Of a DNA stretch of 64,000 nt, positions 1-8,039 are shown piece by piece. Where the stretch lies: positions 248,001-312,000 of the forward strand of contig CAZTNW010000001.1 of NCBI GenBank assembly GCA_964614945.1, in the 5' to 3' direction. The notes beneath the pieces were generated by a model. The model worked only from the letters and a program-made list of their open reading frames with translations, did not search any database and was not told the DNA's origin. The DNA comes from CAZTNW01 sp964614945. GTDB lineage: Bacteria > Caldisericota > JANLFM01. Position 1 is the first letter of the stretch. The number at the start of each line of letters is the position of its first letter. Both the position numbers and the translations under genes were made by a program.

Positions 1-248
1 TAGAGCAAGAACGACTGGGACACGTAGCCGATTACTTCCTTTACCCTGTCCGCTTCGAGGTGGGAGCCAAAACCCAGGACAGCGGCCCTATCTGAAGTGG
101 GAGCGAGGATCCCGCAGAGAATGCGGACAGTGGTCGTCTTCCCGCCTCCATTCGGTCCGAGAAAACCAAAAATGAGGCCAGCGGAAATGGAGAGGTCGAG
201 GTGGTCGAGGGCCATAAAATATCCGAATTTCCTGGTCAAAAGACTCAA
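1..248 (-). CDS. ABC transporter ATP-binding protein (N-terminal part, cut by window edge)
   Basis: The minus strand reads from a TTG at 246-248 into MALDHLDLSISAG, then the Walker A motif GPNGGGKTTT, then VLGFGSHLEADRVKEVIGYVSQ, the usual spacing up to the Q-loop of an ABC-2 or drug-export type ATPase. The Q-loop glutamine is visible near the window edge; the ABC signature and Walker B lie outside. The TTG start overlaps the TGA stop of an upstream ATPase fragment (TTGA), so translational coupling is likely. It would power a membrane exporter whose permease is out of view. The second Walker A glycine cluster is GGG instead of the usual SGK-type GAGK, a tolerated variant. Confidence 0.8.
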   Translation of the reverse strand, partial: MSLLTRKFGYFMALDHLDLSISAGLIFGFLGPNGGGKTTTVRILCGILAPTSDRAAVLGFGSHLEADRVKEVIGYVSQSFLL

Positions 249-385
249 TGTTGATAGCTTCCACTTATTCTCTGCTCTTGCAGGAGCTGCACGAAAACGT
301 CCTCCAGAGAGAGGGGAATAACCTTCATCTCTTTCCACCCCAGCGTTGAGGAGGTCAATTCTTTCTGGAGCCGGTGAAGGTTATA
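245..385 (-). pseudogene. C-terminal remnant of a second ABC ATPase
   Basis: This open frame has no start. It encodes about 46 residues ending in PLSLEDVFVQLLQEQ, the typical C-terminus (SLEDVF) of ABC-2 type ATPases. It begins after an in-frame TAA at 386-388, right where the divergent polX promoter sits, so the nucleotide-binding domain is missing. The stop overlaps the TTG of the next ATPase gene, the arrangement expected of two tandem ATPases. Inference: the 5' part was deleted by a rearrangement that brought polX next to this locus. A chance resemblance is less likely because of the motif and the coupled overlap. Confidence 0.5.
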
Positions 386-415
386 TTAACACCTCCCATC
401 ACAAAAGCATATAAT
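386..415 (+). promoter_or_regulatory. Candidate sigma-70 promoter of polX (leaderless)
   Basis: TTAACA (386-391), an 18-base spacer and TATAAT (410-415) match the consensus at 11 of 12 positions. The ATG of polX is at 422, so transcription would begin at or beside the start codon, giving a leaderless mRNA. No Shine-Dalgarno sequence is visible before that ATG, which agrees. Confidence 0.5.
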
Positions 416-421
416 TCCAAT

Positions 422-2158
422 ATGAGGAATGAAGAGATCGCCAAGTTATTGAATCAAATCTCTTCGCTTCTTCAGCTCAAGGGGGAGATTCCCTATAAAT
501 TCATTGCTTATGCGGAAGCTGCTCGCCGGGTGGCGAACCTACCTATCCCGATCGAAGACCTTCACCGCGAAGGAAAACTAAGGGAGATCCCCAATGTAGG
601 CCCCAGCATCGCCAGCAAGATAGCAGAATACCTGGACACCGGCCATTGCGTCTACCTGGAGGGACTGCTTGGCGAGATTCCTGTCGAATTGATTGAGCTA
701 GAGAGGATCCCCGGGGTAGGCCCCAAACTGGCACAGCTCTTCTACCGAGAGCTGAGGGTACACTCAATTGAAGAACTGGAACAAGCCGCACGTCAGGGAA
801 AATTGCGCAAGCTCTTCCGCCTTGGGGCGAAAGCCGAGAGCAATATTTTACAGGCCATAGAGACACTTAAAAGACGATCCGACCAAGTTCCCCTGGGCGT
901 CGCCCTTCCGCTGGCTGAGAGCATATTGAAGACACTGAGAAATTATTCCTTTGTCCTCGCCGCCCAGGGCTGCGGGAGCTTAAGAAGGATGAAGGAGACA
1001 GTCGGCGACTTGGATATCCTCGTGGCCTCGCGTGAAGCGGAAGAGGTGATGAAGGCTTTTACTCAACTGTCGGAGGTGCGCAAAGTCCTGCTCATCGGGC
1101 CGACAAAAGCGAGCATCATCAGCGAGAGCGACATTCAGGTAGACCTCCGTGTGGTAGAGCCCTCTTCATTTGGCGCTGCCTTGCAGTATTTCACTGGTTC
1201 CCAGGCGCATAACGTCAGGGTGAGGGAAATCGCCGTGCGTCTGGGATTCAAGCTCAACGAATACGGTCTCTATCGCCTCGAGGACGATAAAAAAATCGCC
1301 GGGGAAACGGAGGAGGGAATCTATGCGGCTCTCGGCCTGGCATGGGTCCCGCCCGAATTGCGAGAAGACCAAGGAGAGATTGAAGCAGCAAAAGAGGGCC
1401 GGCTGCCATCGTTAGTGGAAATTGGCGATATTAAGGGCGACCTCCACGTCCACACTGATTGGAGCGACGGAACATCCTCCATCCGAGAGATGGTGCAAAA
1501 AGCGCGGGCGCTGGGCCATCAGTACCTGGCAATTTGCGATCACGGAGTGGCGCTTGCTGTAGCCGGAGGACTTTGCTGGGAGGACTTCCTCAAGCAAAAA
1601 ATGGAGATTGCACAGGTAGAGCGAGAGGAGGGCTTTCCAATTTTCTGGGGAATTGAGGCTAATATCCTTACAGAAGGCCAATTAGATTTTACTCGCGAGA
1701 AATTACTGGAATTCGATTTAGTCGTAGCAGGAATTCATTCCGGTTTTAATCAAGACAGCGATAAGATGACAGAGCGATTGCTTTCTGCTCTGCGCAACGG
1801 ATTGATTGATATTATCAGCCACCCGAGTGGGCGCTTGATAGGCAAAAGGAACCCCTATCAGATAGACGTGAAGCAGATGCTCAAGGGAGCACAGCAAATG
1901 CGAACTGCCATGGAGATTAACTCGTCGCCCGAGCGCCTGGACTTAAAGGACCTCGACGCCCGCCTGGCCTGGGAACAGTTTGGCTTAAAACTCGCTATCT
2001 GCACGGACGCCCATTCCCCTTTAAACATGGATTGGTTGAAATTCGGCATCGGAGTAGCACGCCGGGCATGGTTGGAGAAAGGGAATCTACTGAATGCTTT
2101 CCCCTACTCTCAACTGAAAAAATGGCTCAAGCAGAGAAGAAAAACTACTCTCGCTTAA
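422..2158 (+). CDS. polX: DNA polymerase/3'-5' exonuclease PolX
   Basis: 578 residues, the usual length of bacterial PolX. Order: helix-hairpin-helix region (about residues 30-130, with IPNVGPSIASKIAEY and IPGVGPKLAQLFY), polymerase X nucleotidyltransferase core (GCGSLRRMKETVGDLDILV around 182-200, giving the GSxRR and DxD motifs) and a C-terminal PHP exonuclease domain (DLHVHTDWSDG around 340, then IHSGF, ISHPSGR, EINSSP and CTDAHSP metal ligands). It fills short gaps in base-excision repair and trims 3' ends. I chose the ATG at 422 over an upstream GTG at 374 because family proteins begin at MxNxEIAKLL and the promoter overlaps the longer version. Confidence 0.95.
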   Translation: MRNEEIAKLLNQISSLLQLKGEIPYKFIAYAEAARRVANLPIPIEDLHREGKLREIPNVGPSIASKIAEYLDTGHCVYLEGLLGEIPVELIELERIPGVGPKLAQLFYRELRVHSIEELEQAARQGKLRKLFRLGAKAESNILQAIETLKRRSDQVPLGVALPLAESILKTLRNYSFVLAAQGCGSLRRMKETVGDLDILVASREAEEVMKAFTQLSEVRKVLLIGPTKASIISESDIQVDLRVVEPSSFGAALQYFTGSQAHNVRVREIAVRLGFKLNEYGLYRLEDDKKIAGETEEGIYAALGLAWVPPELREDQGEIEAAKEGRLPSLVEIGDIKGDLHVHTDWSDGTSSIREMVQKARALGHQYLAICDHGVALAVAGGLCWEDFLKQKMEIAQVEREEGFPIFWGIEANILTEGQLDFTREKLLEFDLVVAGIHSGFNQDSDKMTERLLSALRNGLIDIISHPSGRLIGKRNPYQIDVKQMLKGAQQMRTAMEINSSPERLDLKDLDARLAWEQFGLKLAICTDAHSPLNMDWLKFGIGVARRAWLEKGNLLNAFPYSQLKKWLKQRRKTTLA

Positions 2159-2434
2159 TTTGACGGATGATCCAGCGAGCTACGAGAAAACTTGATGTCC
2201 CAGTTTTGCAGACTGGAAGGAGATCGCCGAACTTCTGGGCTGAGCCGGGCGAAGCACATACTAAGGATCTCCAATATGAGGTGAGGAACCAACCTCCCGG
2301 GCACATCCAACATCTACCACCAGCGCAGAAGCAGGCGCCTGTGCAGAGGGAAAGCAGCCTTCAACCCCTAACACAGGCTCATAAGATAACAACCGAGAGA
2401 GGAAAAGATGAAAACTGAATTAGCTTCAGGAGTC
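2159..2434. other. Intergenic region between convergent polX and hslO
   Basis: 276 bases lie between the ends of two converging genes. An 83-codon plus-strand frame (2167-2418) is open but has no recognisable motif or clear ribosome site, and its composition (QPPGHIQHLPPAQKQ) looks accidental. I see no rho-independent terminator with a T tract. Function unknown. Confidence 0.4.
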
Positions 2435-3310
2435 CTAAACTATTTTGCTCAGGATGAGGGAAAGGTCACTTTCTGCAAAAAGGTATTCCTTGCCGCAAAA
2501 ATGGCATTGGACAGTTGCATTTTCGCGAGAGGCGATCATCTCCCTTAAAACCCTCTCTCCCAAGAGGATAATTGAGTCTCGAGCCCGGTAGCGGGTGCAC
2601 TGGCAGCGAAATTTCAAGGGCAGAAGGTCGGCGATCTGGAAGGGAAGAGGCTTCGTGAGCTCGGCGAATAAATTCTCCGGGGTCCAACCTTCCCGAATCA
2701 GCTGGGAAGGTGAGAGCATTTTCTGAACGTTCCGTTCGAGGATATCAATTATTTCCCGTGGTGCCCCGGCCGTAGGTTGAACAAGGTATCCGCCGGCAGC
2801 TTCCACCTTTCCTACGGGGCTTACAAAAACCCCACAACCTACTGCGCTGGGAATCTGTTCGCTCTGAGCGAAGTAGTAGGCCAGGTCAGAGGCCAATCCT
2901 CCATGAACGATCGGCACAGATCCCACATATGGAACTTTTAAGCCGACGTCTTTTACTACATAGAAAAGCCCTCTGCCTATCGCCCTCGGTACATCGAATT
3001 TCCCTTCGGAGGTAAGCCAGGTCTCCAGCTGAGTCTCCTGAATATAGCCTCGTACGTCGCCCAGCCAATTAGCCTGGGCGAAAAGGCCCCGTGCTGCACC
3101 CTGGCATAAAACCTGGATACTGACATTCTGGCTATCTTCCAGCAAGCCAGAAACTAAGGCAACAAGCGTCAGTGCACGGCCAAGTATACAGGAAGATAGA
3201 CGAGAAAGGCCATGCTTTTTGCGTCCCTCTTCTGCCAGGTAAGTGCTTGTGCAGACAATCACCGTGGCCATACCACCATCCACTTCTCCTCTTAAAAGAT
3301 AATCGCCCAT
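2435..3310 (-). CDS. hslO: Hsp33 redox-regulated chaperonin
   Basis: 291 residues, full family length. The N-terminal domain starts with DYLLRG and has the conserved AxALTLVALVSGLL and ILERNVQ stretches. The C-terminal zinc switch is present as CQC (in FRCQCTR) and CHFCGK about 35 residues later, the CxC...CxxC set that binds zinc when reduced and forms disulfides on oxidation, switching on the cytoplasmic holdase. The HAD gene upstream on the same strand ends 18 bases before this start, so the two are probably co-transcribed with the small unknown gene before them. Confidence 0.95.
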   Translation of the reverse strand: MGDYLLRGEVDGGMATVIVCTSTYLAEEGRKKHGLSRLSSCILGRALTLVALVSGLLEDSQNVSIQVLCQGAARGLFAQANWLGDVRGYIQETQLETWLTSEGKFDVPRAIGRGLFYVVKDVGLKVPYVGSVPIVHGGLASDLAYYFAQSEQIPSAVGCGVFVSPVGKVEAAGGYLVQPTAGAPREIIDILERNVQKMLSPSQLIREGWTPENLFAELTKPLPFQIADLLPLKFRCQCTRYRARDSIILLGERVLREMIASRENATVQCHFCGKEYLFAESDLSLILSKIV

Positions 3311-3328
3311 GGTGGGGTTCCGGAAATT

Positions 3329-4042
3329 TTAAGTAAGCAGCAAAGGTTGGAGGTCACTCAGGCTGCCGCAGGCATCGACGAGTTCTTCATTTTCTGAAAT
3401 GTTTTCCTCCCCGGTGATGTAGAAAGTATAAAGACCGGCTTTCTTCGCCGCCATGTCATCCTTCAGGCTGTTCCCTACCATAATTGATTTCTCGGCTTCG
3501 GCCCCGATGAGCTCTAAGATCTCCCGATAATATTCGAGGTGGGGCTTCGTGAAATGCATATTCTCGTAAGAAGTGACGAGGGAGAATGGCAGGTCATGAA
3601 TTCCTGCCCAGTTCAGCCTCTCAATAATTGCCACGAGTGGGAAGAGAGGATTGGTGGCGATAACTATCTTAAAACCACGCTCAAATAACCCAATTAAGAG
3701 TTCTCTCGCACCGTCTACGGGGCGGGTTAATTCACGCAGTGTAGGGAAATCGTCTTGGTAAAAAACCACGGTTTTTCTCGTGATAGCCTCCCGCTCTAAC
3801 CCTGTCAGCTTCAAAAAAACCTCCCAGAAGACCTCTTGATTTGTGCTGTTGGGGTGTGAGCTGTCGATCATGGCTGCTGTAGCTTCGCGCATAGCTGGAT
3901 AAAAGCTCTCTCTCGGGCAAAAATCGGAAAACTTTTCTGCCAGCATTGAAAAATACTTGGGGATGAAACGGGAGACATCGTTATCCAACAGAGTGCCATC
4001 CAGGTCAAAAAGGGCGGTATTCAAGGGCGTGCCTGAGATCAT
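3329..4042 (-). CDS. HAD-superfamily hydrolase (phosphatase-like)
   Basis: 237 residues. Motif I is FDLDGTLLDND (nucleophile and acid/base aspartates), motif II is in IVIATNPLFP, a lysine sits in KPHLEYY, and motif IV is VGNSLKDDMAAKKAG. The cap domain between residues about 20 and 100 is alpha-helical, as in subfamily I enzymes. The substrate cannot be read from the sequence; a small phosphorylated metabolite is most likely. The start overlaps the stop of the upstream small gene by four bases (ATGA), so the two are coupled. Confidence 0.85.
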   Translation of the reverse strand: MISGTPLNTALFDLDGTLLDNDVSRFIPKYFSMLAEKFSDFCPRESFYPAMREATAAMIDSSHPNSTNQEVFWEVFLKLTGLEREAITRKTVVFYQDDFPTLRELTRPVDGARELLIGLFERGFKIVIATNPLFPLVAIIERLNWAGIHDLPFSLVTSYENMHFTKPHLEYYREILELIGAEAEKSIMVGNSLKDDMAAKKAGLYTFYITGEENISENEELVDACGSLSDLQPLLLT

Positions 4043-4386
4043 TTCTGTTCGTCGGGTAAATTCAGGTTAAACCAGGATGGCCGAGGAAGGCTCCCCGGTT
4101 TTTTATCGGAATCTACTGGACTTTCCTCCTTTTCTTCTTTTAATGAGGCCGAGGGAAGAAGCGAGACAATTTTACGATAAAGCGCCTCAATTTCATCGGG
4201 TGTTAACGGTCTCTCGCAGGCGGGATCAAGCAATCCTAGCTCTTTAGCCGCCTTGGACAGCATGAATTGCCAAAAATCATTGTAAAGGTCTTTTTTAGAC
4301 TGGAAATCGTTGTAGATATTGGCAAAGTCCTCAAAAAACCTGGAAAAATATTCTTTAAATTCTTCCTCTTCAAACATTTCCCACAA
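4039..4386 (-). CDS. Small acidic protein of unknown function
   Basis: 115 residues, not recognised. The N-terminus is rich in acidic and aromatic residues (MFEEEEFKEYFSRFFEDF), followed by a helical middle and a charged Pro/Ser tail that looks disordered. There is no signal peptide or membrane segment. The ATGA overlap with the HAD hydrolase and the close spacing to hslO make it a real operon member. It could be a regulator or partner of the HAD enzyme, but nothing in the sequence shows this. The start may be the ATG three codons downstream. Confidence 0.6.
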   Translation of the reverse strand: MWEMFEEEEFKEYFSRFFEDFANIYNDFQSKKDLYNDFWQFMLSKAAKELGLLDPACERPLTPDEIEALYRKIVSLLPSASLKEEKEESPVDSDKKPGSLPRPSWFNLNLPDEQK

Positions 4387-4506
4387 TCCTATAACGAATT
4401 TTCACTGTTCAGGCTTCCTCAGATTATTTAAGCACTGATTAACAAAACCACCAAGCTAATCCCGTATGTCCGAAAAAAACCGAACTGAAGAGCAGAGCCT
4501 TACAAA

Positions 4507-4535
4507 TTTACAAATATCTCCTTTAGCATAATAAT
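4507..4535 (+). promoter_or_regulatory. Candidate glmS promoter
   Basis: TTTACA (4507-4512), 17 bases, AATAAT (4530-4535): each hexamer is one base from consensus in an AT-rich stretch. It lies about 60 bases upstream of the ribozyme cleavage site, as expected for a glmS leader. Confidence 0.4.
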
Positions 4536-4589
4536 ATAACTACGGAGAAAGGGGCCGTAAAATTTTTAAATAGAGCGGAAGGAGGTTTT

Positions 4590-4742
4590 ACCCTTAGCGC
4601 CAGGGCTGATCCATCAGCTGACGAGGAAGAGGATTATCGAAAAATTCGGCGGATTCCTCTAGGGTCATCTCTCCGACCCTGAAGGCATGAGGACAAATAC
4701 CCCAAGATGATTGGGGAACAAAGCCTCGCCCGGGAGACAAAA
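4590..4742 (+). ncRNA. glmS ribozyme/riboswitch
   Basis: The leader of glmS carries the conserved core of the glucosamine-6-phosphate-dependent self-cleaving ribozyme: AGCGCCAGGGCTG from 4596, TGACGAGG, GGATTATCGA, TTCGGCGGAT, a GGGTC/GACCC hairpin and a downstream GGGGAACAAAGCC segment, in the family's order and spacing. Cleavage is expected between A4596 and G4597. Binding of GlcN6P, the product of GlmS, would trigger cleavage and mRNA decay, giving negative feedback. The ribosome site (AAAGGAG at 4754-4760) follows directly. Recognised by motif comparison from memory, not by a covariance search. Confidence 0.9.
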
Positions 4743-4770
4743 TAAATCTGACCAAAGGAGACCCTTCCTA

Positions 4771-6594
4771 ATGTGCGGCATTGTAGGCTATGTGGGCTTT
4801 CGCTCGGTTTTGCCGGTCGTACTCGGCGGCCTGAAAAAGCTTGAATATCGGGGGTATGACTCAGCCGGAATAGTTATTCTGGGGAAAGATCTGTCAATCA
4901 TAAAGAAACAGGGCAAAATTGCTCGTTTGGAGAAGGAGTTGGAGGGAACGGCACTATCCGGAGAGGTAGGGATTGGACATACTCGCTGGGCGACACATGG
5001 AGCACCCACAGATGAAAATGCACACCCTCACCTGGACTGTAAGGGAAGCTTGGCGGTCGTTCACAACGGCATCATCGAGAACTACCTGGAAATTAAAACA
5101 GATTTGATTGAGAAGGGTCACCATTTTATTTCCGACACCGACAGCGAAGTTATTGCCCACCTCATCGAGGAGAATCTCACTAGCTCCCATGACCTGTTCC
5201 AGGCCATTCTGGCTTCAGTTCCGCGGCTGGCCGGGTCTTTTGCCCTGGCCGTCGCTCACAGGGAGAGCCCCGGAACGATTGTGTGTGTGCGTCGGGAGAG
5301 CCCATTAGTTTTAGGCTTAGGGGAAGGAGAGAACTTTCTCGCCTCCGATATCACAGCTCTGCTCCCCTACACTAAAAAAATCATCGTCATGGATAACAAC
5401 GAGGTCGCCAGAATTGAAAAGCACAGGGCAGAGCTCTTCAATATTGAGGGGGCAACAATCTCCCGGCAGCCAATCGTAATAGACTGGGACCTGCATATGG
5501 CCGAAAAAGGCGGGTTCGAACATTACATGCTTAAGGAGATCCATGAGCAACCCCAGGTGCTGAAGGAAACTCTGCAAGGACGTCTGAACTGGGAAAAGGG
5601 AGTCCTACTCGAGGAGGCCCCACCCCGGGAATTTATTCGCAGCCTCGAACATATATACATTACTGCTTGCGGCACTGCTTACCATGCCGGGATCTGCGGT
5701 AAACAGTTCATCGAGGAGCTGGTAAAGCTGCCCGTGGAAGTTGATATCGCTTCTGAAATGCGCTATCGGCCAATTCCCCTCCTTCCCAAGTCCCTGGCGG
5801 TAGTAATCAGCCAATCCGGAGAAACAGCGGATACTCTCGCCGCTCTCCATCGCTTTAAAAGACAGCGGGTTCCGGTTCTCGCTATCACAAACGTCCGGGG
5901 ATCCTCAGTCTCCCGTGATGCGGACTGGGTCCTCTATACGAAAGCCGGGCCAGAAATAGCCGTGGCTTCAACGAAGGCCTACGTTACACAGCTGCTCTCG
6001 TTCATCCTCTTATCCACATTCTTGGCCCAGAACAGGGAGAGCTCGTCTATCCTGGAGCTGCGTCGGATAACCACCGAGCTGCAGAAAATCCCCCTGCTGG
6101 CAGAACAGGTCCTGGAAATGGAAAAGAGGATTCAGGATTATGCTCACCGCTTGCGTTACCTTAACGACTATTTCGTCCTGGGCAGGGGCCTGGATTATGC
6201 AACGGCGATGGAAGGTGCCCTGAAACTAAAGGAAATTTCTTATGTCCATTGCGAGGCCTACGCTGCCGGAGAGCTCAAGCATGGCCCTCTTGCCTTGATC
6301 ACACTCGGAAAACAGGTCTGCCTCCTGGCAACGCAGGACCACCTCCTTATGAAATCCGCCTCCAATTTGAAAGAGGTTAAAGCCCGAGGAGGTCAGGTTC
6401 TGGCAATCACCCAGGCGGGAATAGGGAACGCCATTCAGGCAGACGAAAAGTGGGAATTGCCTCCAACGAACCACCTCATCTCCCCTATCCTCGCCATTAT
6501 TCCCCTGCAGCTTTTCGCGTATTATATGGCTAAGGAGAAGGGTTGCGATATTGATCAACCCCGGAATCTGGCGAAGTCAGTCACGGTTGAATGA
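4771..6594 (+). CDS. glmS: Glutamine-fructose-6-phosphate aminotransferase
   Basis: 607 residues. It makes glucosamine-6-phosphate from fructose-6-phosphate and glutamine, the first step towards UDP-GlcNAc and the cell wall. The ATG at 4771 is chosen because it puts the catalytic cysteine at position 2 (MCGIVGYVG) and has AAAGGAG just upstream; the longer frame from 4711 would run into the ribozyme. The glutaminase domain has GHTRWATHG and HNGIIENY; the two SIS isomerase domains show SQSGETADT, AGELKHGPLALI and the C-terminal DQPRNLAKSVTVE. Regulated by the ribozyme in its leader. The Lrp-like gene follows after 12 bases. Confidence 0.97.
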   Translation: MCGIVGYVGFRSVLPVVLGGLKKLEYRGYDSAGIVILGKDLSIIKKQGKIARLEKELEGTALSGEVGIGHTRWATHGAPTDENAHPHLDCKGSLAVVHNGIIENYLEIKTDLIEKGHHFISDTDSEVIAHLIEENLTSSHDLFQAILASVPRLAGSFALAVAHRESPGTIVCVRRESPLVLGLGEGENFLASDITALLPYTKKIIVMDNNEVARIEKHRAELFNIEGATISRQPIVIDWDLHMAEKGGFEHYMLKEIHEQPQVLKETLQGRLNWEKGVLLEEAPPREFIRSLEHIYITACGTAYHAGICGKQFIEELVKLPVEVDIASEMRYRPIPLLPKSLAVVISQSGETADTLAALHRFKRQRVPVLAITNVRGSSVSRDADWVLYTKAGPEIAVASTKAYVTQLLSFILLSTFLAQNRESSSILELRRITTELQKIPLLAEQVLEMEKRIQDYAHRLRYLNDYFVLGRGLDYATAMEGALKLKEISYVHCEAYAAGELKHGPLALITLGKQVCLLATQDHLLMKSASNLKEVKARGGQVLAITQAGIGNAIQADEKWELPPTNHLISPILAIIPLQLFAYYMAKEKGCDIDQPRNLAKSVTVE

Positions 6595-6606
6595 AGGGAG
6601 GAAAAG

Positions 6607-6837
6607 ATGAAGGCTTATGTCCTGATCAAAACAGATCTTGGCTCTGCCTTAGACGTAGTTGCAGAGTTACGCAAAATAGGGGGTGTAAAAGAGGCGAACG
6701 GTATTACCGGGCCTTTCGACGCCATTGCTGTCGTCGAGGCTCCCAACCCCGCCGAGATCGCAACTCTTGTCATGGCTCGGGTGCAGAAAATCTCAGGGGT
6801 TAAGGACACGATGACCTGTTTCACCCTGGGCAGTTAA
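6607..6837 (+). CDS. Lrp/AsnC-type ligand-binding (RAM) domain protein
   Basis: 76 residues with only the RAM ferredoxin-like fold and no DNA-binding helix-turn-helix. Typical pattern: AYVLIKTDLGSALDVVAEL, GVKEANGITGPFDAIAVVEA, then ISGVKDT. Such stand-alone RAM proteins form oligomers that bind amino acids or other small effectors. A good ribosome site (GGAGGAAAAG) precedes the ATG. It sits 12 bases after glmS and is probably in the same transcript. Its stop overlaps the end of the opposite-strand gene by 4 bases. Confidence 0.85.
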   Translation: MKAYVLIKTDLGSALDVVAELRKIGGVKEANGITGPFDAIAVVEAPNPAEIATLVMARVQKISGVKDTMTCFTLGS

Positions 6838-7481
6838 AAGCTGAATAAAAAAATGGTCAGGGTCAGGGGGATGAAAAGGTTATCGGTCTGGCTGGGGCTT
6901 ATGGCCTCAACTAAAGCACAGAGAAAGCCTCCTCCCAAGAAGAGATAGAAATCAAGAGGGGCCTTGAAGAGGGCGAAGGACAGGTAGATTCCAACCACCG
7001 AGAACGAAAAGCAGGCCAGGCTGCCTGTGAGCGTTTTTCCTTTGTTCCATGGCAATTTATACCTTATCCTTCCCCAGCGCCGACCGACAGCATCCGCCAT
7101 CCCATCGCCTAGAGCGAGAGCGAAGATACAGGCTGTGCCAATCTCCTTAAAGGGCCAGAGGAAATAAGTGATTATGGTGAGGGCAAAGGCAAATGAGACC
7201 ACTCCCCAGATCCCCTCCTTCCCCCAGGCGAAAGAAGAGGTCAGTCCGTCTAATGAGGGGAAGCGTGACCTGATTAACCCAATAGTGAGAAGCACGAGAA
7301 AAGATGCCCCGGCCAAAGCAGTTGCCAGAATCTGCGATTGAAAAAAGAGCCACAGAAGCCCCCAGAGGCCAGCCAAAATATGCAGTAGGTTCCTTGTAGT
7401 ATAAGAAGAAACGCGAAAAACCAAAGAAAGGAGCAGACTTAAACTCCAGGCCGCAAGAACGATAAAGGCTGAAATAAGCAC
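6834..7481 (-). CDS. CTP transferase-like integral membrane protein (dolichol kinase/SEC59-VTE5 type)
   Basis: 215 residues with about six hydrophobic segments. The motif ALGDGMADAVGRRWGR followed by KGKTLTGSLACF matches the CTP-dependent polyprenol, phytol or dolichol kinase and CdsA superfamily. Likely role: phosphorylation of an isoprenoid alcohol in the membrane, possibly for lipid-carrier or quinone salvage. The substrate is unproven. It is divergent from the HIT gene with a short shared promoter region. Confidence 0.7.
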   Translation of the reverse strand: MLISAFIVLAAWSLSLLLSLVFRVSSYTTRNLLHILAGLWGLLWLFFQSQILATALAGASFLVLLTIGLIRSRFPSLDGLTSSFAWGKEGIWGVVSFAFALTIITYFLWPFKEIGTACIFALALGDGMADAVGRRWGRIRYKLPWNKGKTLTGSLACFSFSVVGIYLSFALFKAPLDFYLFLGGGFLCALVEAISPSQTDNLFIPLTLTIFLFSF

Positions 7482-7521
7482 AAAAATCCAATCAAGAATC
7501 TTCGCTCACCGGTTGTAAGTG

Positions 7522-7527
7522 TATAAT
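7522..7527 (+). promoter_or_regulatory. TATAAT box before the HIT gene
   Basis: TATAAT lies 23 bases before the ATG. No good -35 hexamer is visible at the normal distance, so this is a tentative -10 element. Confidence 0.3.
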
Positions 7528-7550
7528 GTTTCTCATAAGGCTGCATAGCG

Positions 7551-8039
7551 ATGAAGAAAATCTGGGCGCCCTGGCGGATGACATATATTGGGGCAGGACA
7601 GTTGAAGGGATGTTTTCTCTGTGAAAAAGCCCAGGCCAGTATGGATGAAAAAAACTACGTCCTGGAAAGAAGCCCGAGCTTTTTTGTAATCCTGAATACC
7701 TTCCCCTACAACAATGGGCATCTTCTGATTGCTCCGCTTAAACATCTCTCGAGTCCGCAATTGCTATCAGCCGACGAGGGGAGAGAGTTCTGGGAGATCA
7801 GCAACCAGTGTCTGGAAATTTTAGGGAAGGCCCTCAAGGCAGAGAGTTTCAATTTAGGCATGAACCTTGGCGTCTCCGCCGGAGCTGGCCTTGACTCACA
7901 TTTCCATCTGCACATCATCCCTCGCTGGCAAGGCGACACGAACTTCATGCCCCTCGTAGCTGAAGTAAAAGTAATCTCAGAACATCTGGATACAACCTTC
8001 AAAAAACTGCGACGCTATTTCAATTCTCGGCGAAGCTGA
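7551..8039 (+). CDS. HIT family hydrolase (Ap4A phosphorylase-like)
   Basis: 162 residues. It starts with IWAPWRMTYI, the usual opening of this HIT subgroup, has the first-strand pattern NTFPYNNGHLLIAP and the histidine triad HFHLHIIPRW, in which the middle histidine is the nucleophile on nucleotide alpha-phosphates. A CxxC-like start (CFLC) may bind a metal. Members split Ap4A and similar dinucleotides in the cytoplasm. Its 3' end overlaps the end of the opposite-strand gene by 20 bases. Confidence 0.9.
   Translation: MKKIWAPWRMTYIGAGQLKGCFLCEKAQASMDEKNYVLERSPSFFVILNTFPYNNGHLLIAPLKHLSSPQLLSADEGREFWEISNQCLEILGKALKAESFNLGMNLGVSAGAGLDSHFHLHIIPRWQGDTNFMPLVAEVKVISEHLDTTFKKLRRYFNSRRS

Noticed and set aside
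2167..2418. 83-codon open frame
   Set aside because: No motif, no convincing ribosome site, proline/glutamine-rich composition as expected by chance.
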